Of a stretch of DNA of 7,465 nucleotides, positions 1 to 6,849 are shown in pieces. A program made the position numbers and the translations under genes. The stretch lies in assembly GCA_015485455.1 (NCBI GenBank), contig WFTN01000462.1, forward strand, positions 1 to 7,465, in the 5' to 3' direction. Below the pieces are notes generated by a model. The model worked only from the letters and a program-made list of their open reading frames with translations. It did no database searches and was not told where the DNA came from. Origin of the DNA: Planctomycetota bacterium. Its GTDB lineage: Bacteria; Planctomycetota; GCA-002687715; DRQF01. Position 1 is the stretch's first letter, and each line of letters starts with the position of its first letter.

Positions 1-91
1 CTTCTCGAGGGGCCGAGCTGGTCGTTTTCTAACCCAAACCGATCCTTGATTCGCTCTTAGAGCGAGTCTTCGATCACCTAATTCTCCCCCC

Positions 92-97
92 TATAAT
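92..97 (+). promoter_or_regulatory. Perfect TATAAT hexamer, doubtful promoter
   Basis: TATAAT matches the sigma-70 -10 consensus exactly, but the hexamer 17 bases upstream (TTCGAT, 69-74) shares only two positions with TTGACA. A transcript starting near 104 would run straight into the terminator hairpin at 109-148, which would make that hairpin an attenuator for the ELM1-like gene. The hexamer also overlaps one arm of the CCTAATT/AATTAGG inverted repeat, so it may be chance. A second -10-like word, TACAAT (160-165), also lacks a good -35. Confidence 0.15.
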
Positions 98-108
98 TAG
101 GAAACAGC

Positions 109-148
109 GAGAAGGTGGTCCTCCCCCAAGACCACCTTCTCTTTTTTT
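109..148 (+). terminator. Strong Rho-independent terminator upstream of the ELM1-like gene
   Basis: A perfect 12-bp stem is formed by GAGAAGGTGGTC (109-120) and GACCACCTTCTC (130-141), with a 9-base loop CTCCCCCAA, followed at once by seven T residues (142-148). The T run is present only on the + strand side, so it acts on rightward transcription. It ends about 30 bases before the ATG of the next gene, so it either closes an upstream transcript (a gene beyond the left edge, or a small RNA) or acts as an attenuator in the leader of the ELM1-like gene. The structure is read directly from the sequence; its role is inferred. Confidence 0.87.
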
Positions 149-179
149 CATAGTCGCTGTACAATTGTTCAGGTCAGCT

Positions 180-1277
180 ATGAATGAACAAGAGAACAAC
201 CAGACGGTGACTCCCAAGACTTGGATTCTGCTAAGCGACAAGCTGGGAGACAATGCCCAGGTCAATCGCGTAGCCGATGAACTGCCTTGGCCCGTGGAGA
301 CTCGAAGTCTTGTGTTTCTCGAGCAGTATCGTTTGGGCAAGCCCGATTTTTCAGCTTCCCTCTATCATGTGGACTTAGCTCTTTCGGATGATCTTGAGTC
401 CCCTTGGCCTGACCTCATTCTGACCATCGGCCGCAGACCCGCCATGGTCGCCCAGTGGATTCGAAAGCAATCTCAGGGCAAGACGAAGGTGGTCCTTTTT
501 GGTCGCCCGAAAGTTGGGCTGAGGGACTACGATCTTGTTATTGCTCCGGGGCAATACCATTTACCTCAGTCTGAGCACATCTTTCCCATCAACTTGCCAC
601 TGATGCGGATAGATGAAGAGCGATTGAGGGTAGCGCGAGAGATTTGGCAAGAGCGTCTTGAAACCATGAAGAAGCCCCTCATCGCTGTGCTTGTGGGGGG
701 TACGACCAAACCCTTTGATTTGACTGAGCGAGCCGGAAAAGAGCTGGCTCAAAAAGCTCTAACCATCGCTGACTCTTGCCAAGGTAGCCTCTACTTCACC
801 ACCAGCCGCAGGACGCAGCCAGAAGCAATCCGTGCCATGCGGGAAGTGTTGCCTCAGGCGATCCCATTCTTTGAATTCACCCCCAATGGTAATGAGAATC
901 CTTTCATGGGGCTTATGGCCTGTGCTGACCGGTTCATCGTTACTGGGGATAGCGTTTCCATGATGGTGGAAGTGGCTGGGTTGGGGAAACCCTTGGCAAT
1001 CTATGAATTGCCACTCCAGAGGGGGCTGAGGACGTGGTTAGACCAAAAAATTCTCCGTTTTTGCCATCAAGAGGGAGCTCGATTTAAGTTTCTCCCTCGT
1101 TTATTGCAGTCAAGGGGGTTGATGGGGTATCCGAGAGACCTCACTCTGATTCATAAATATCTCTATGATTGTGGGGCAGCCCGTCCTCTGAGGCGTGGAT
1201 TTCCTGCTGACGGTGCTATGATCGGCAACGATGTTGCGGCTGTGTCCCTGAGGATTCAGCAACTCATGGAGTCGTGA
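180..1277 (+). CDS. Mitochondrial fission ELM1-like protein (DUF1022 family, GT-B-like fold)
   Basis: This encodes a 365-residue soluble protein of the ELM1/DUF1022 family. The plant ELM1 protein takes part in mitochondrial fission; bacterial members have no settled function and look like GT-B glycosyltransferases. Family landmarks are visible: TIGRRPAMVAQW (82-93), FGRPKVGLRDYDLVI (from 107) followed by QYHLP, VGGT (172-175), TTSRRT (207-212), NPFMGLMACADR and then VTGDSVSMMVEV up to 265, and AGLGKP. The GDSVSM-GKP stretch resembles a nucleotide-sugar-binding C-terminal half, but no donor or acceptor can be named. There is no signal peptide or membrane helix. ATG at 180 is preferred, with AGG at 171-173; an in-frame TTG at 165 would add five residues. 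It lies 51 bases upstream of the sulfotransferase and is probably co-transcribed, suggesting an envelope-glycan role. Confidence 0.88.
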   Translation: MNEQENNQTVTPKTWILLSDKLGDNAQVNRVADELPWPVETRSLVFLEQYRLGKPDFSASLYHVDLALSDDLESPWPDLILTIGRRPAMVAQWIRKQSQGKTKVVLFGRPKVGLRDYDLVIAPGQYHLPQSEHIFPINLPLMRIDEERLRVAREIWQERLETMKKPLIAVLVGGTTKPFDLTERAGKELAQKALTIADSCQGSLYFTTSRRTQPEAIRAMREVLPQAIPFFEFTPNGNENPFMGLMACADRFIVTGDSVSMMVEVAGLGKPLAIYELPLQRGLRTWLDQKILRFCHQEGARFKFLPRLLQSRGLMGYPRDLTLIHKYLYDCGAARPLRRGFPADGAMIGNDVAAVSLRIQQLMES

Positions 1278-1315
1278 CGACCCTGCATGATCTCCGGACG
1301 ATCGGAATGTGCTTA

Positions 1316-1321
1316 AGAGGA
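1316..1321 (+). promoter_or_regulatory. Ribosome binding site of the sulfotransferase gene
   Basis: AGAGGA ends seven bases before the ATG at 1329, a good Shine-Dalgarno match and the clearest one in the window. It fixes the sulfotransferase start at 1329. Confidence 0.65.
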
Positions 1322-1328
1322 CGAGTAG

Positions 1329-2267
1329 ATGAGACCGTTTTTCACCAAGTTCTGGCGCCAGTGCGTCGTGTCCGCCAACTTTTTTCGATCGGTGGAAGAC
1401 CGCATCGCCTTGGAGCGTCGACTCAGAGGAAAGGACGAAGCGAAAAAGCTCTCTGAGTGTGATTGCGCCCTCGTGTCCTTTGGCAAGAGTGGAAGAACTT
1501 GGTTGCGGGTCATGATCTCGGGGTTTTACCAAGCCAAACACGGACTTGGGGAATCTCAGATGATCGTATTCGATAATCTGCATCGCAAGAATCCTGCCAT
1601 CCCCAAGTTGTTCTTTACTCACGACAATTACCTCAAAGATGAAACAGGCCATGGGGATTCTAAAGTTGACTACTATGGCAAGAAGGTTGTTTTCTTGGCA
1701 CGCCACCCTGGAGATGTAGCAGTATCTCAGTATTTCCAATGGCAACACCGAATGCGGGATCACAAGATGTTGATCAATGACTATCCGTCAAAAGACGAGC
1801 CCATGTCAATCTATGATTTCGTCGTCGGAGAAAAGGCTGGGTTGCCAAAGATCATTGATTTCATGAATCTCTGGGCCGAGGAAGCTGGTGCTGTAGGGGA
1901 CGTCCTCTTGGTTCGCTACGAGGACATGAAGTCTCAACCTCATGAGACCTTGCGCCGAGTCTTAGATTTCGTCGGGACACCAGGGACAGAGGATGAGATC
2001 AATTCTGCTATCGAATATTCTTCCTTCGAAAACATGAAAAAGATGGAAGAGAAGCGGACTTTCTGGTTGTCCGGGAGTCGTATGGTTCCCAAGGATCGAA
2101 AGAACCCTCATTCCTTCAAAGTTCGTCGGGGGAAAGTTGGTGGCTACCGGGACTATTTCGACGAAGCGGAAGAAGCTCATATTCAGAAACTGATCTCGGA
2201 GAAACTGTCGCCCTTCTTTGGTTATGAATTGAATGATCAGGAAACGTCGGCGGAGGCTTCTTCGTGA
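1329..2267 (+). CDS. PAPS-dependent sulfotransferase (Sulfotransf_1 type)
   Basis: This 312-residue cytosolic enzyme should transfer a sulfuryl group from 3'-phosphoadenylyl sulfate (PAPS) to a hydroxyl or amine acceptor. The 5'-phosphosulfate loop is [12 protein letters not shown] (51-62). The probable catalytic base is H98 in FFTHDN. The 3'-phosphate motif is [11 protein letters not shown] (125-135), with R125 and S133. YEDM (197-200) follows, and the C-terminal PAPS-binding motif is [12 protein letters not shown] (267-278, close to the usual RKGxxGDWKxxF). Length is typical of single-domain sulfotransferases, and no key residue is missing. There is no signal peptide, so the acceptor is met in the cytoplasm or at the inner membrane face. 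The acceptor is unknown; the ELM1-like neighbour upstream makes a glycan or lipid precursor plausible. The next gene starts 31 bases downstream. Confidence 0.9.
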   Translation: MRPFFTKFWRQCVVSANFFRSVEDRIALERRLRGKDEAKKLSECDCALVSFGKSGRTWLRVMISGFYQAKHGLGESQMIVFDNLHRKNPAIPKLFFTHDNYLKDETGHGDSKVDYYGKKVVFLARHPGDVAVSQYFQWQHRMRDHKMLINDYPSKDEPMSIYDFVVGEKAGLPKIIDFMNLWAEEAGAVGDVLLVRYEDMKSQPHETLRRVLDFVGTPGTEDEINSAIEYSSFENMKKMEEKRTFWLSGSRMVPKDRKNPHSFKVRRGKVGGYRDYFDEAEEAHIQKLISEKLSPFFGYELNDQETSAEASS

Positions 2268-2298
2268 AAGTCGTCCAGAACTTCTCGAGAACTTGCTC

Positions 2299-3729
2299 AT
2301 GATGAATACCAGAACTGAAGTCGACTTGCTCGGTGAACTCGAGATCGACAATGCCCAATATTATGGCATCCATACTCAGCGGGCTCTCGACAACTTCAAG
2401 ATTTCCAAGTGTCGGATCGCCGATTATCCTGTCTTCATTGAGGGCATGGTGGTTACCAAGAAGGCCTGTGCTTTGGCGAACAAGGAGATTGGCACGATCC
2501 CTCCTGGGAAAGCAGACATGATTGTTCAGGCCTGCGATGAAATCTTGGGGAATGTGGCCAAGTACGTGCCCTATTTCCCGACGGATGTGTTCCAAGGGGG
2601 AGCAGGTACTTCGGTCAACATGAACACCAATGAAGTTATTGCCAATGTCGCCTTAGAAATGAATGGTCACGCTTTGGGCAGCTATGAAGTTTTGCACCCC
2701 AATGACCATGTAAACAAGTCTCAATCGACGAATGATGCTTACCCAACAGGGTTCCGGGTGGCTGTCTACTTTTATATGGGGCGTTTGATTGAACAGGTGA
2801 ATCGACTTATTGACGCTCTGGACGAAAAGGCCCATGCTTTCGTGGACGTCTTGAAGATGGGGCGCACTCAGCTTCAGGATGCGGTGCCCATGTCATTGGG
2901 AAGCGAATTCGGTGCTTGGGCTGCGAACTTGCGTGAGGAAACCAAAATTTTGTTGTCCACTCGGGAGCTCATTCTCGAAGTGAACCTTGGTGCCACAGCG
3001 ATTGGGACGGGCGTGAATGCACCTCAAGAGTTTTCCGAGCTTTCCATCGCACACTTGAGACATCTTACGGACGCCAACTTTGTGAAGGCCGTCAATCTGA
3101 TCGAAGCCACATCTGATACGGGTGCCTATGTCATGATTTCTGGCACCCTTAAGCGGACAGCGATCAAGTTATCGAAAATCTGTAACGACTTGCGTCTCTT
3201 GTCATCTGGGCCACGGTGCGGTCTCAATGAGATCAACTTACCTCAGATGCAAGCGGGATCGTCAATCATGCCCGCGAAAGTGAATCCTGTCATTCCGGAA
3301 GTTGTGAACCAAGTCTGCTTCAAGATTATCGGCAATGACGTGACGATTTCGTTTGCGGCAGAATCTGGGCAGTTGCAATTGAACGTCATGGAGCCGGTGA
3401 TCGCTCAATGCGTGTTTGAGTCGATTGAGTTGCTTACGAGCGCCTGCACAACCTTAGCGGAAAAGTGTGTTCCTGGCATTACTGCCAACGATCAACACAC
3501 CAACGACATGGTCTACAAATCTGTTGGGCTTGTTACTTTCCTGAATCCCTTCATTGGTCACCACATGGGTGACGAGATCGGCAAAGAAGCTGTGAGGACT
3601 GGAAAAGGAATTAGAGAGTTGGTCTTAGAGAGAGGTCTTCTCTCCGAAGCTGAGTTGGACCGTATCCTCAGTGTTCAAAACTTGATGCACCCGGAATACA
3701 CCGCCGATCTTCACAAGAAGAGCGAGTGA
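2299..3729 (+). CDS. aspA: Aspartate ammonia-lyase (aspartase)
   Basis: Aspartase reversibly converts L-aspartate to fumarate and ammonia, feeding the TCA cycle or fumarate respiration. It is normally a cytosolic homotetramer with composite active sites. The 476-residue product is essentially full length (about 478 in E. coli) and collinear with E. coli AspA as remembered. Signatures are [12 protein letters not shown] (101-112), [13 protein letters not shown] (133-146), [13 protein letters not shown], and the SS-loop [11 protein letters not shown] (from 320) carrying the catalytic serine. The aspartase-type alanine replaces the glycine of fumarase GSSIMPGKVNP, and [10 protein letters not shown] and NLMHP near the C-terminus also fit. 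The ATG pair at 2299/2302 gives the family N-terminus ([13 protein letters not shown]). The frame is open back to an ATG at 2233, but that adds an Arg-rich stretch overlapping the sulfotransferase and is unlikely. The ribosome site is weak. No dcuA or asparaginase partner is seen. Confidence 0.96.
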   Translation: MMNTRTEVDLLGELEIDNAQYYGIHTQRALDNFKISKCRIADYPVFIEGMVVTKKACALANKEIGTIPPGKADMIVQACDEILGNVAKYVPYFPTDVFQGGAGTSVNMNTNEVIANVALEMNGHALGSYEVLHPNDHVNKSQSTNDAYPTGFRVAVYFYMGRLIEQVNRLIDALDEKAHAFVDVLKMGRTQLQDAVPMSLGSEFGAWAANLREETKILLSTRELILEVNLGATAIGTGVNAPQEFSELSIAHLRHLTDANFVKAVNLIEATSDTGAYVMISGTLKRTAIKLSKICNDLRLLSSGPRCGLNEINLPQMQAGSSIMPAKVNPVIPEVVNQVCFKIIGNDVTISFAAESGQLQLNVMEPVIAQCVFESIELLTSACTTLAEKCVPGITANDQHTNDMVYKSVGLVTFLNPFIGHHMGDEIGKEAVRTGKGIRELVLERGLLSEAELDRILSVQNLMHPEYTADLHKKSE

Positions 3730-3757
3730 TCTTGAACAGGGGTTTGATTCTGCTTCA

Positions 3758-4567
3758 TCATCGGCTTTGACGGTCCTGCAGCTCCCGGTCGACTAAATCC
3801 CAATCAGCGGCGGAATCAATGTCAATGGCAGCATCGGCGTTTCTTAAGAATGCGATGCTGACTTGTGCACCAATTTTTCGGGTTAGGCCTTTCATGGCGG
3901 CAGCCACCGTCAGGCGCCCCAAAAGAAATAGGATCAACGTAGAGAAACTGATGACGCCAGCTATGCGCCAGGGCGTCTTGCGAAGGTTTTCAACTCTTCG
4001 CCAATAGTCGATGGCGAGGGCTCCTTGGCTTGTTTTGATGGCGAACAAATTGCAACCGCAGAACGCCCCGTCACGGAACCGAAGGGCGGTCCGTTTGTTT
4101 GACGGGAAAACATCAGTGACGATCTCGTGAGAAACCAGTGCAGCCACGGTGTCGGCTTCGATCTCGTGGACGGATTCGAAGAACTCTGTCAAGATTTCTA
4201 AGCTCAAAAACCCATGATCGGCTGTCGTGATCAGCGTTGGAAGGTCGTTGTTGGCGGCCGCGAGTGCTGCTTGGGCACTGGTGCATGGAGTTGTTGCTGG
4301 AGCCACCCAAGTAACCACACCAGATTCGATGAGTGCAACTAATTCTGGGCACTGGTTGAGAAGATCCGAGTTTGGCCCGACGATTGTAATCTCGGCGATG
4401 TTGTCCGACTCAATCAGGACGTCTAAGACCCGTAGCAGGATGGGGCGACCTTGGATTTCTGCCAGTGCCTTGCAGGGTGCATTGGCATGAAGCGCCACTG
4501 GGTCTGTTGACCCTCGATCACCTGCTAAGACGATCGCTTGAAATTTCTCGAGCGGTTGGTTTACCAT
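3758..4567 (-). CDS. MobA-like NTP transferase with C-terminal hydrophobic segment
   Basis: This 269-residue protein has the nucleotidyltransferase (GT-A-like, MobA/IspD-type) fold that joins an NTP to a phosphorylated small molecule or sugar. The N-terminal loop is AIVLAGDRGS (11-20), with K33 in PCKAL and GRPILLRVLD (40-49). The metal-binding acidic residue is probably D117 in TTADHGF. GCNLF (171-175) corresponds to the family GGNLF, and DIDSAADWDL (249-258) to the C-terminal acidic metal motif. The loop departs from the usual LxGGxxxRMG: the second glycine is Asp and the RMG part is absent. A hydrophobic stretch at about 203-217 (RIAGVISFSTLILFLLGRL) suggests membrane contact. It is the last gene of the lipid operon, starting 5 bases after the TAM41-like stop. 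In that context a CTP-dependent head-group or sugar activation is plausible, but the substrate cannot be read from the sequence. Confidence 0.82.
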   Translation of the reverse strand: MVNQPLEKFQAIVLAGDRGSTDPVALHANAPCKALAEIQGRPILLRVLDVLIESDNIAEITIVGPNSDLLNQCPELVALIESGVVTWVAPATTPCTSAQAALAAANNDLPTLITTADHGFLSLEILTEFFESVHEIEADTVAALVSHEIVTDVFPSNKRTALRFRDGAFCGCNLFAIKTSQGALAIDYWRRVENLRKTPWRIAGVISFSTLILFLLGRLTVAAAMKGLTRKIGAQVSIAFLRNADAAIDIDSAADWDLVDRELQDRQSR

Positions 4568-4572
4568 GAAAT

Positions 4573-5604
4573 TTAAGTCTTAGCTTTGTCTTCCTGAAGT
4601 GATTCTTTGTCTTGAGTCTCTGCTTTTTGCGTAGACTTCGCCGTGGCGAAAACGCCCCGGCGCCAAAGTTTGTAAAAAGTCCACCAGCCGAAAATCAGGG
4701 GGTGTTTCTTGACCCGATCGCTGACTTCTATCTCAACATGGGCATGCCTTCGTATTTTCCATAATGCGTAGTCGACTCCACCATCAAAGGTGAAGACAGC
4801 CTTGATGATCCTCAGGAGATTGAGTGATTTACCCATGAAACGTCGAGCCGCCCATCCCAAACGTAATCGGGTACGCTTGAAACCACTGTAGGGATTTGTG
4901 AACTGAGTATCGATCTTGGTCGGATCTAAACAGATAGAGCCCTGGGTCGGGAGAAGCAAGAGGGATAAGGTTCGGTAGTGGGTAGGTGCCTGCTCAACAA
5001 TGCGACGGGATCTTTCTGTGTCTTCTGGTCGCAATTCACAACCGTAGCAGGCGGCCAGCCCTTTGATCCAGAATTTTGTTTGACAGAACTCTTTCGGCTG
5101 CAAACACAGACTTTTTGACACGAATGTCAGGGCAGCTTGGGACAGGATTTTCACCAGCTGTTCCCTGGACTCATCATTCTTGACCATGGCGATCTGAGTT
5201 GGTTGTGTGTAGCGGCCCCAAAAATAGACCTGTTTGCAAGATGGGTCGGTGTAGCGCTGGAAGTCTCTGAGGGACACCACTGCATACTTGCAGCGATAAG
5301 TGTTGCCCTCTTTCTCAGCTTCCAAATAGAAAACATTGGGAGGCAAGACCCAATTGGAGACCTTGGCGCCCAGGGAATCGTATGCGGAGGAATAGCTCGA
5401 AACGACGACTAAGAGATCGTAGAGGGCGTCTGTCTTTTGGGCCAAGCCGTGAAGGACAGAACCATAGAAGATGATGCCCTCAAGTGATCCTTGAAATCTC
5501 TGGTGAATTTTTTCGCAGAGCGCCTCAGTTGCCGGTCCCTTCGTGGGGGCAGTTGCGCGGGATAGGAAGCGTTGAACCGAAGAGAGCGCTTGAGTTTGTT
5601 GCAC
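4573..5604 (-). CDS. TAM41-like phosphatidate cytidylyltransferase (candidate CDP-diacylglycerol synthase)
   Basis: This 343-residue protein resembles the Tam41/Mmp37 family, whose mitochondrial members make CDP-diacylglycerol from phosphatidate and CTP for cardiolipin synthesis, without relation to the integral-membrane CdsA. The nucleotidyltransferase core is IIFYGSVLHG (44-53) with GS at 48-49, then LYDLLVVV (61-68) with D63. LPPNVFYLE (87-95), KYAVVSLRDF (106-115), YFWGRYTQP (127-135) and a helical region to about 220 follow family order. The C-terminal part (SLNLLRIIKAV, then DYALWKIRRH, 260-287) matches the family's closing block, and WWTFYKLWRRGVF (307-319) could be an amphipathic membrane anchor. 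There is no transmembrane helix. The start is GTG, 3 bases after the lipid-kinase stop, so translation is probably coupled. The family call rests on recalled motifs, not an alignment; it could act on a related phospholipid. Confidence 0.75.
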   Translation of the reverse strand: MQQTQALSSVQRFLSRATAPTKGPATEALCEKIHQRFQGSLEGIIFYGSVLHGLAQKTDALYDLLVVVSSYSSAYDSLGAKVSNWVLPPNVFYLEAEKEGNTYRCKYAVVSLRDFQRYTDPSCKQVYFWGRYTQPTQIAMVKNDESREQLVKILSQAALTFVSKSLCLQPKEFCQTKFWIKGLAACYGCELRPEDTERSRRIVEQAPTHYRTLSLLLLPTQGSICLDPTKIDTQFTNPYSGFKRTRLRLGWAARRFMGKSLNLLRIIKAVFTFDGGVDYALWKIRRHAHVEIEVSDRVKKHPLIFGWWTFYKLWRRGVFATAKSTQKAETQDKESLQEDKAKT

Positions 5605-5607
5605 CGA

Positions 5608-6696
5608 TTAAACTCGAATGAAGCAGAGTTTTGGGCCCGCTTTCACCACAATCGGTTGGCCATCACGTGGCACGATTTCTTCTCCATCGAGAGTCACCGG
5701 TTCGTCGATGTCCAAAGTGATTTGCCAGCCCGTGTGGCTTTCGAAGCCATGCTCTCTGGTCAAGTATTTGTTGGGCTTACCACGGATGCCAGCCAAAGCA
5801 GCCCTGAGAAAGTTGCGATGAGAGTGAGCAATGGTGGTCAAACGAAGTGGGGCCCGTGACTTGCTCCAAAACGGCTTGAAACCCAATGCCATGCGGTCGA
5901 GGGTGGTGATGAAGAGAGCGGTGTACTCAGTTTCGTCCATGAGCTTGCCATCGACGTCAACTTTGATCGTTGTGGGGGAGAATGGTTTCCTACCCACCAA
6001 GAGACGAGTCAACAGGCTGGACACATGGACCGCTGTTCCCAAGACCGTCTTCATACCGGGAACCTTACTAGAATCTCGGTTGTCCCAGATGACACGGGAG
6101 GCTCGATAAATGGCTGCGGCGCCAACAAAAAATCCATAGAGAGGTTGGTCTTCAGGTTGACGTTGGAGGCCTAAAGCAGTTCGTTTGACAAGAACCGATT
6201 CGAAGCTCTGATCTTGGGGATTCTTCGCCCATTGGATGAGTCTTCGTATGGCTCGGTGAGGTTCTCCTTTGAGTCCCAAGTCACCGTGACTCATGTTTGT
6301 TCGGCCACCGGCTAAGGCTGCTAAATAGGGGCGGGGCCCGTCCAGCTTTCTTCTTAGGATGTCGGTGACTACCATCCCTAATGTTCCGTCTCCACCATTT
6401 GCGCCGATGAGTGCCGTGGACTTCGCCAGAAGGGCATCAACAGCCTGAGTCACTTCTTCTGGTGTGTAGACAATGTAGTGATCGATTTCGGGATGTTGAG
6501 CTAAGACTTTCTTAAGCCGTTCCAAACCACCTTTCTTGTTGTGGTATCCCGGTCCACTAATGAGGCCCAATGATAAGGGGCCCTGAGGTTGGTCTTGCTC
6601 GGTCGCGCTGTCGCTGTCGTTTTTTGGATCCGTCGGTTCCACGATGGATGCACACCTGTTTTGTATCGAGTCAAAAAGCGACTGAGTGCTGCTCAA
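5608..6696 (-). CDS. Diacylglycerol kinase-family lipid kinase
   Basis: This protein belongs to the soluble diacylglycerol/sphingosine kinase family (DAGK catalytic domain), which phosphorylates a lipid hydroxyl with ATP. After a polar, acidic N-terminal extension (1-40) the domain opens with LGLISGPGYHNKKGG (43-57). The ATP-binding GANGGDGTLG is at 98-107, and LAGGRTNMSHGDLG (128-141) replaces the usual PGGTxNxxA-LG element. VDVDG (246-250) and TLDGEEI (335-341) fit the C-terminal beta domain. The 362 residues exceed the ~300 usual for YegS/DgkB types because of the extension and an insert. The frame opens only two codons after a TGA, and the first start is TTG at 6696 with no visible ribosome site. 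GTG (6642) or TTG (6570, after AGGGG) are alternatives, the last starting right at the domain. It heads the operon with the TAM41-like enzyme. Confidence 0.85.
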   Translation of the reverse strand: MSSTQSLFDSIQNRCASIVEPTDPKNDSDSATEQDQPQGPLSLGLISGPGYHNKKGGLERLKKVLAQHPEIDHYIVYTPEEVTQAVDALLAKSTALIGANGGDGTLGMVVTDILRRKLDGPRPYLAALAGGRTNMSHGDLGLKGEPHRAIRRLIQWAKNPQDQSFESVLVKRTALGLQRQPEDQPLYGFFVGAAAIYRASRVIWDNRDSSKVPGMKTVLGTAVHVSSLLTRLLVGRKPFSPTTIKVDVDGKLMDETEYTALFITTLDRMALGFKPFWSKSRAPLRLTTIAHSHRNFLRAALAGIRGKPNKYLTREHGFESHTGWQITLDIDEPVTLDGEEIVPRDGQPIVVKAGPKLCFIRV

Positions 6697-6701
6697 GATT
6701 C

Positions 6702-6849
6702 AGACAATCGGTTCGTTGGCACTTACGATCGAAAAAGACAATCTGTATCATCTGTCTTCTCGCTGAATGATATACTTCCTCAGAGTACCGATCAAGTCGT
6801 AAGAATCCTTCGCAGGTCCAAGGGAATCAAGGAGTTGTGTCAGATTGTC
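6702..6849. repeat. Three GACAATC words between lptG and the lipid kinase
   Basis: AGACAATC occurs twice in direct orientation, at 6702-6709 and 6736-6743, 34 bases apart. The complement GATTGTC is at 6843-6849. The second and third copies extend to a 9-base inverted pair, GACAATCTG (6737-6745) and CAGATTGTC (6841-6849). The words flank the candidate promoter, so they could be operator half-sites, or let the leader RNA of an lptG read-through transcript pair. They are too short for certainty. Confidence 0.35.

Larger units (their letters stand above)
51..148 (+). ncRNA. Candidate small RNA with C-rich hairpin loops
   Basis: Three consecutive inverted repeats lie in about 100 bases: TCGCTC/GAGCGA (51-56/60-65), CCTAATT/AATTAGG (77-83/95-101) and the 12-bp terminator stem (109-120/130-141). 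The loops of the second and third both contain CTCCCCC, which would be exposed as an anti-Shine-Dalgarno-like C-rich loop in RNA. Trans-acting sRNAs with tandem CCUCC-type loops are known in Alphaproteobacteria and others, so the arrangement is suggestive. No convincing -35/-10 pair was found upstream, and the first two stems are short, so this could equally be the 3' untranslated end of a gene beyond the left edge. Confidence 0.25.

Noticed and set aside
1..60. Possible 3' end of a gene entering from the left (frame 1 ends with TAG at 58-60; frame 3 ends with TAA at 28-30)
   Set aside because: Only 10-19 codons are visible in any frame and none is recognisable, so neither frame nor identity can be decided, although the terminator at 109-148 would suit such a gene.
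165..179. TTG start five codons upstream for the ELM1-like protein
   Set aside because: The ATG at 180 has an AGG six bases upstream, and family similarity only starts later; the TTG has no ribosome site.
1110..1763. 217-codon open frame on the minus strand
   Set aside because: It lies antisense to the ends of two well-supported genes (ELM1-like and sulfotransferase), and its translation has no recognisable domain and low-complexity, shadow-like composition.
1962..2595. Overlapping minus-strand frames of 129 and 159 codons
   Set aside because: They are antisense to the sulfotransferase and the aspA 5' end, whose protein motifs are unambiguous; no domain or ribosome site supports them.
6673..6753. 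26-codon frame MIQIVFFDRKCQRTDCLNLE... overlapping the kinase start on the minus strand
   Set aside because: It overlaps the preceding small frame's TGA in an ATGA arrangement, but it is very short, has no ribosome site and conflicts with the kinase frame.
6737..6756. Weak hairpin GACAG...TTGTC followed by TTTTT on the minus strand as a terminator after lptG
   Set aside because: Only about five pairs including a G-U can form, too weak for a credible intrinsic terminator.
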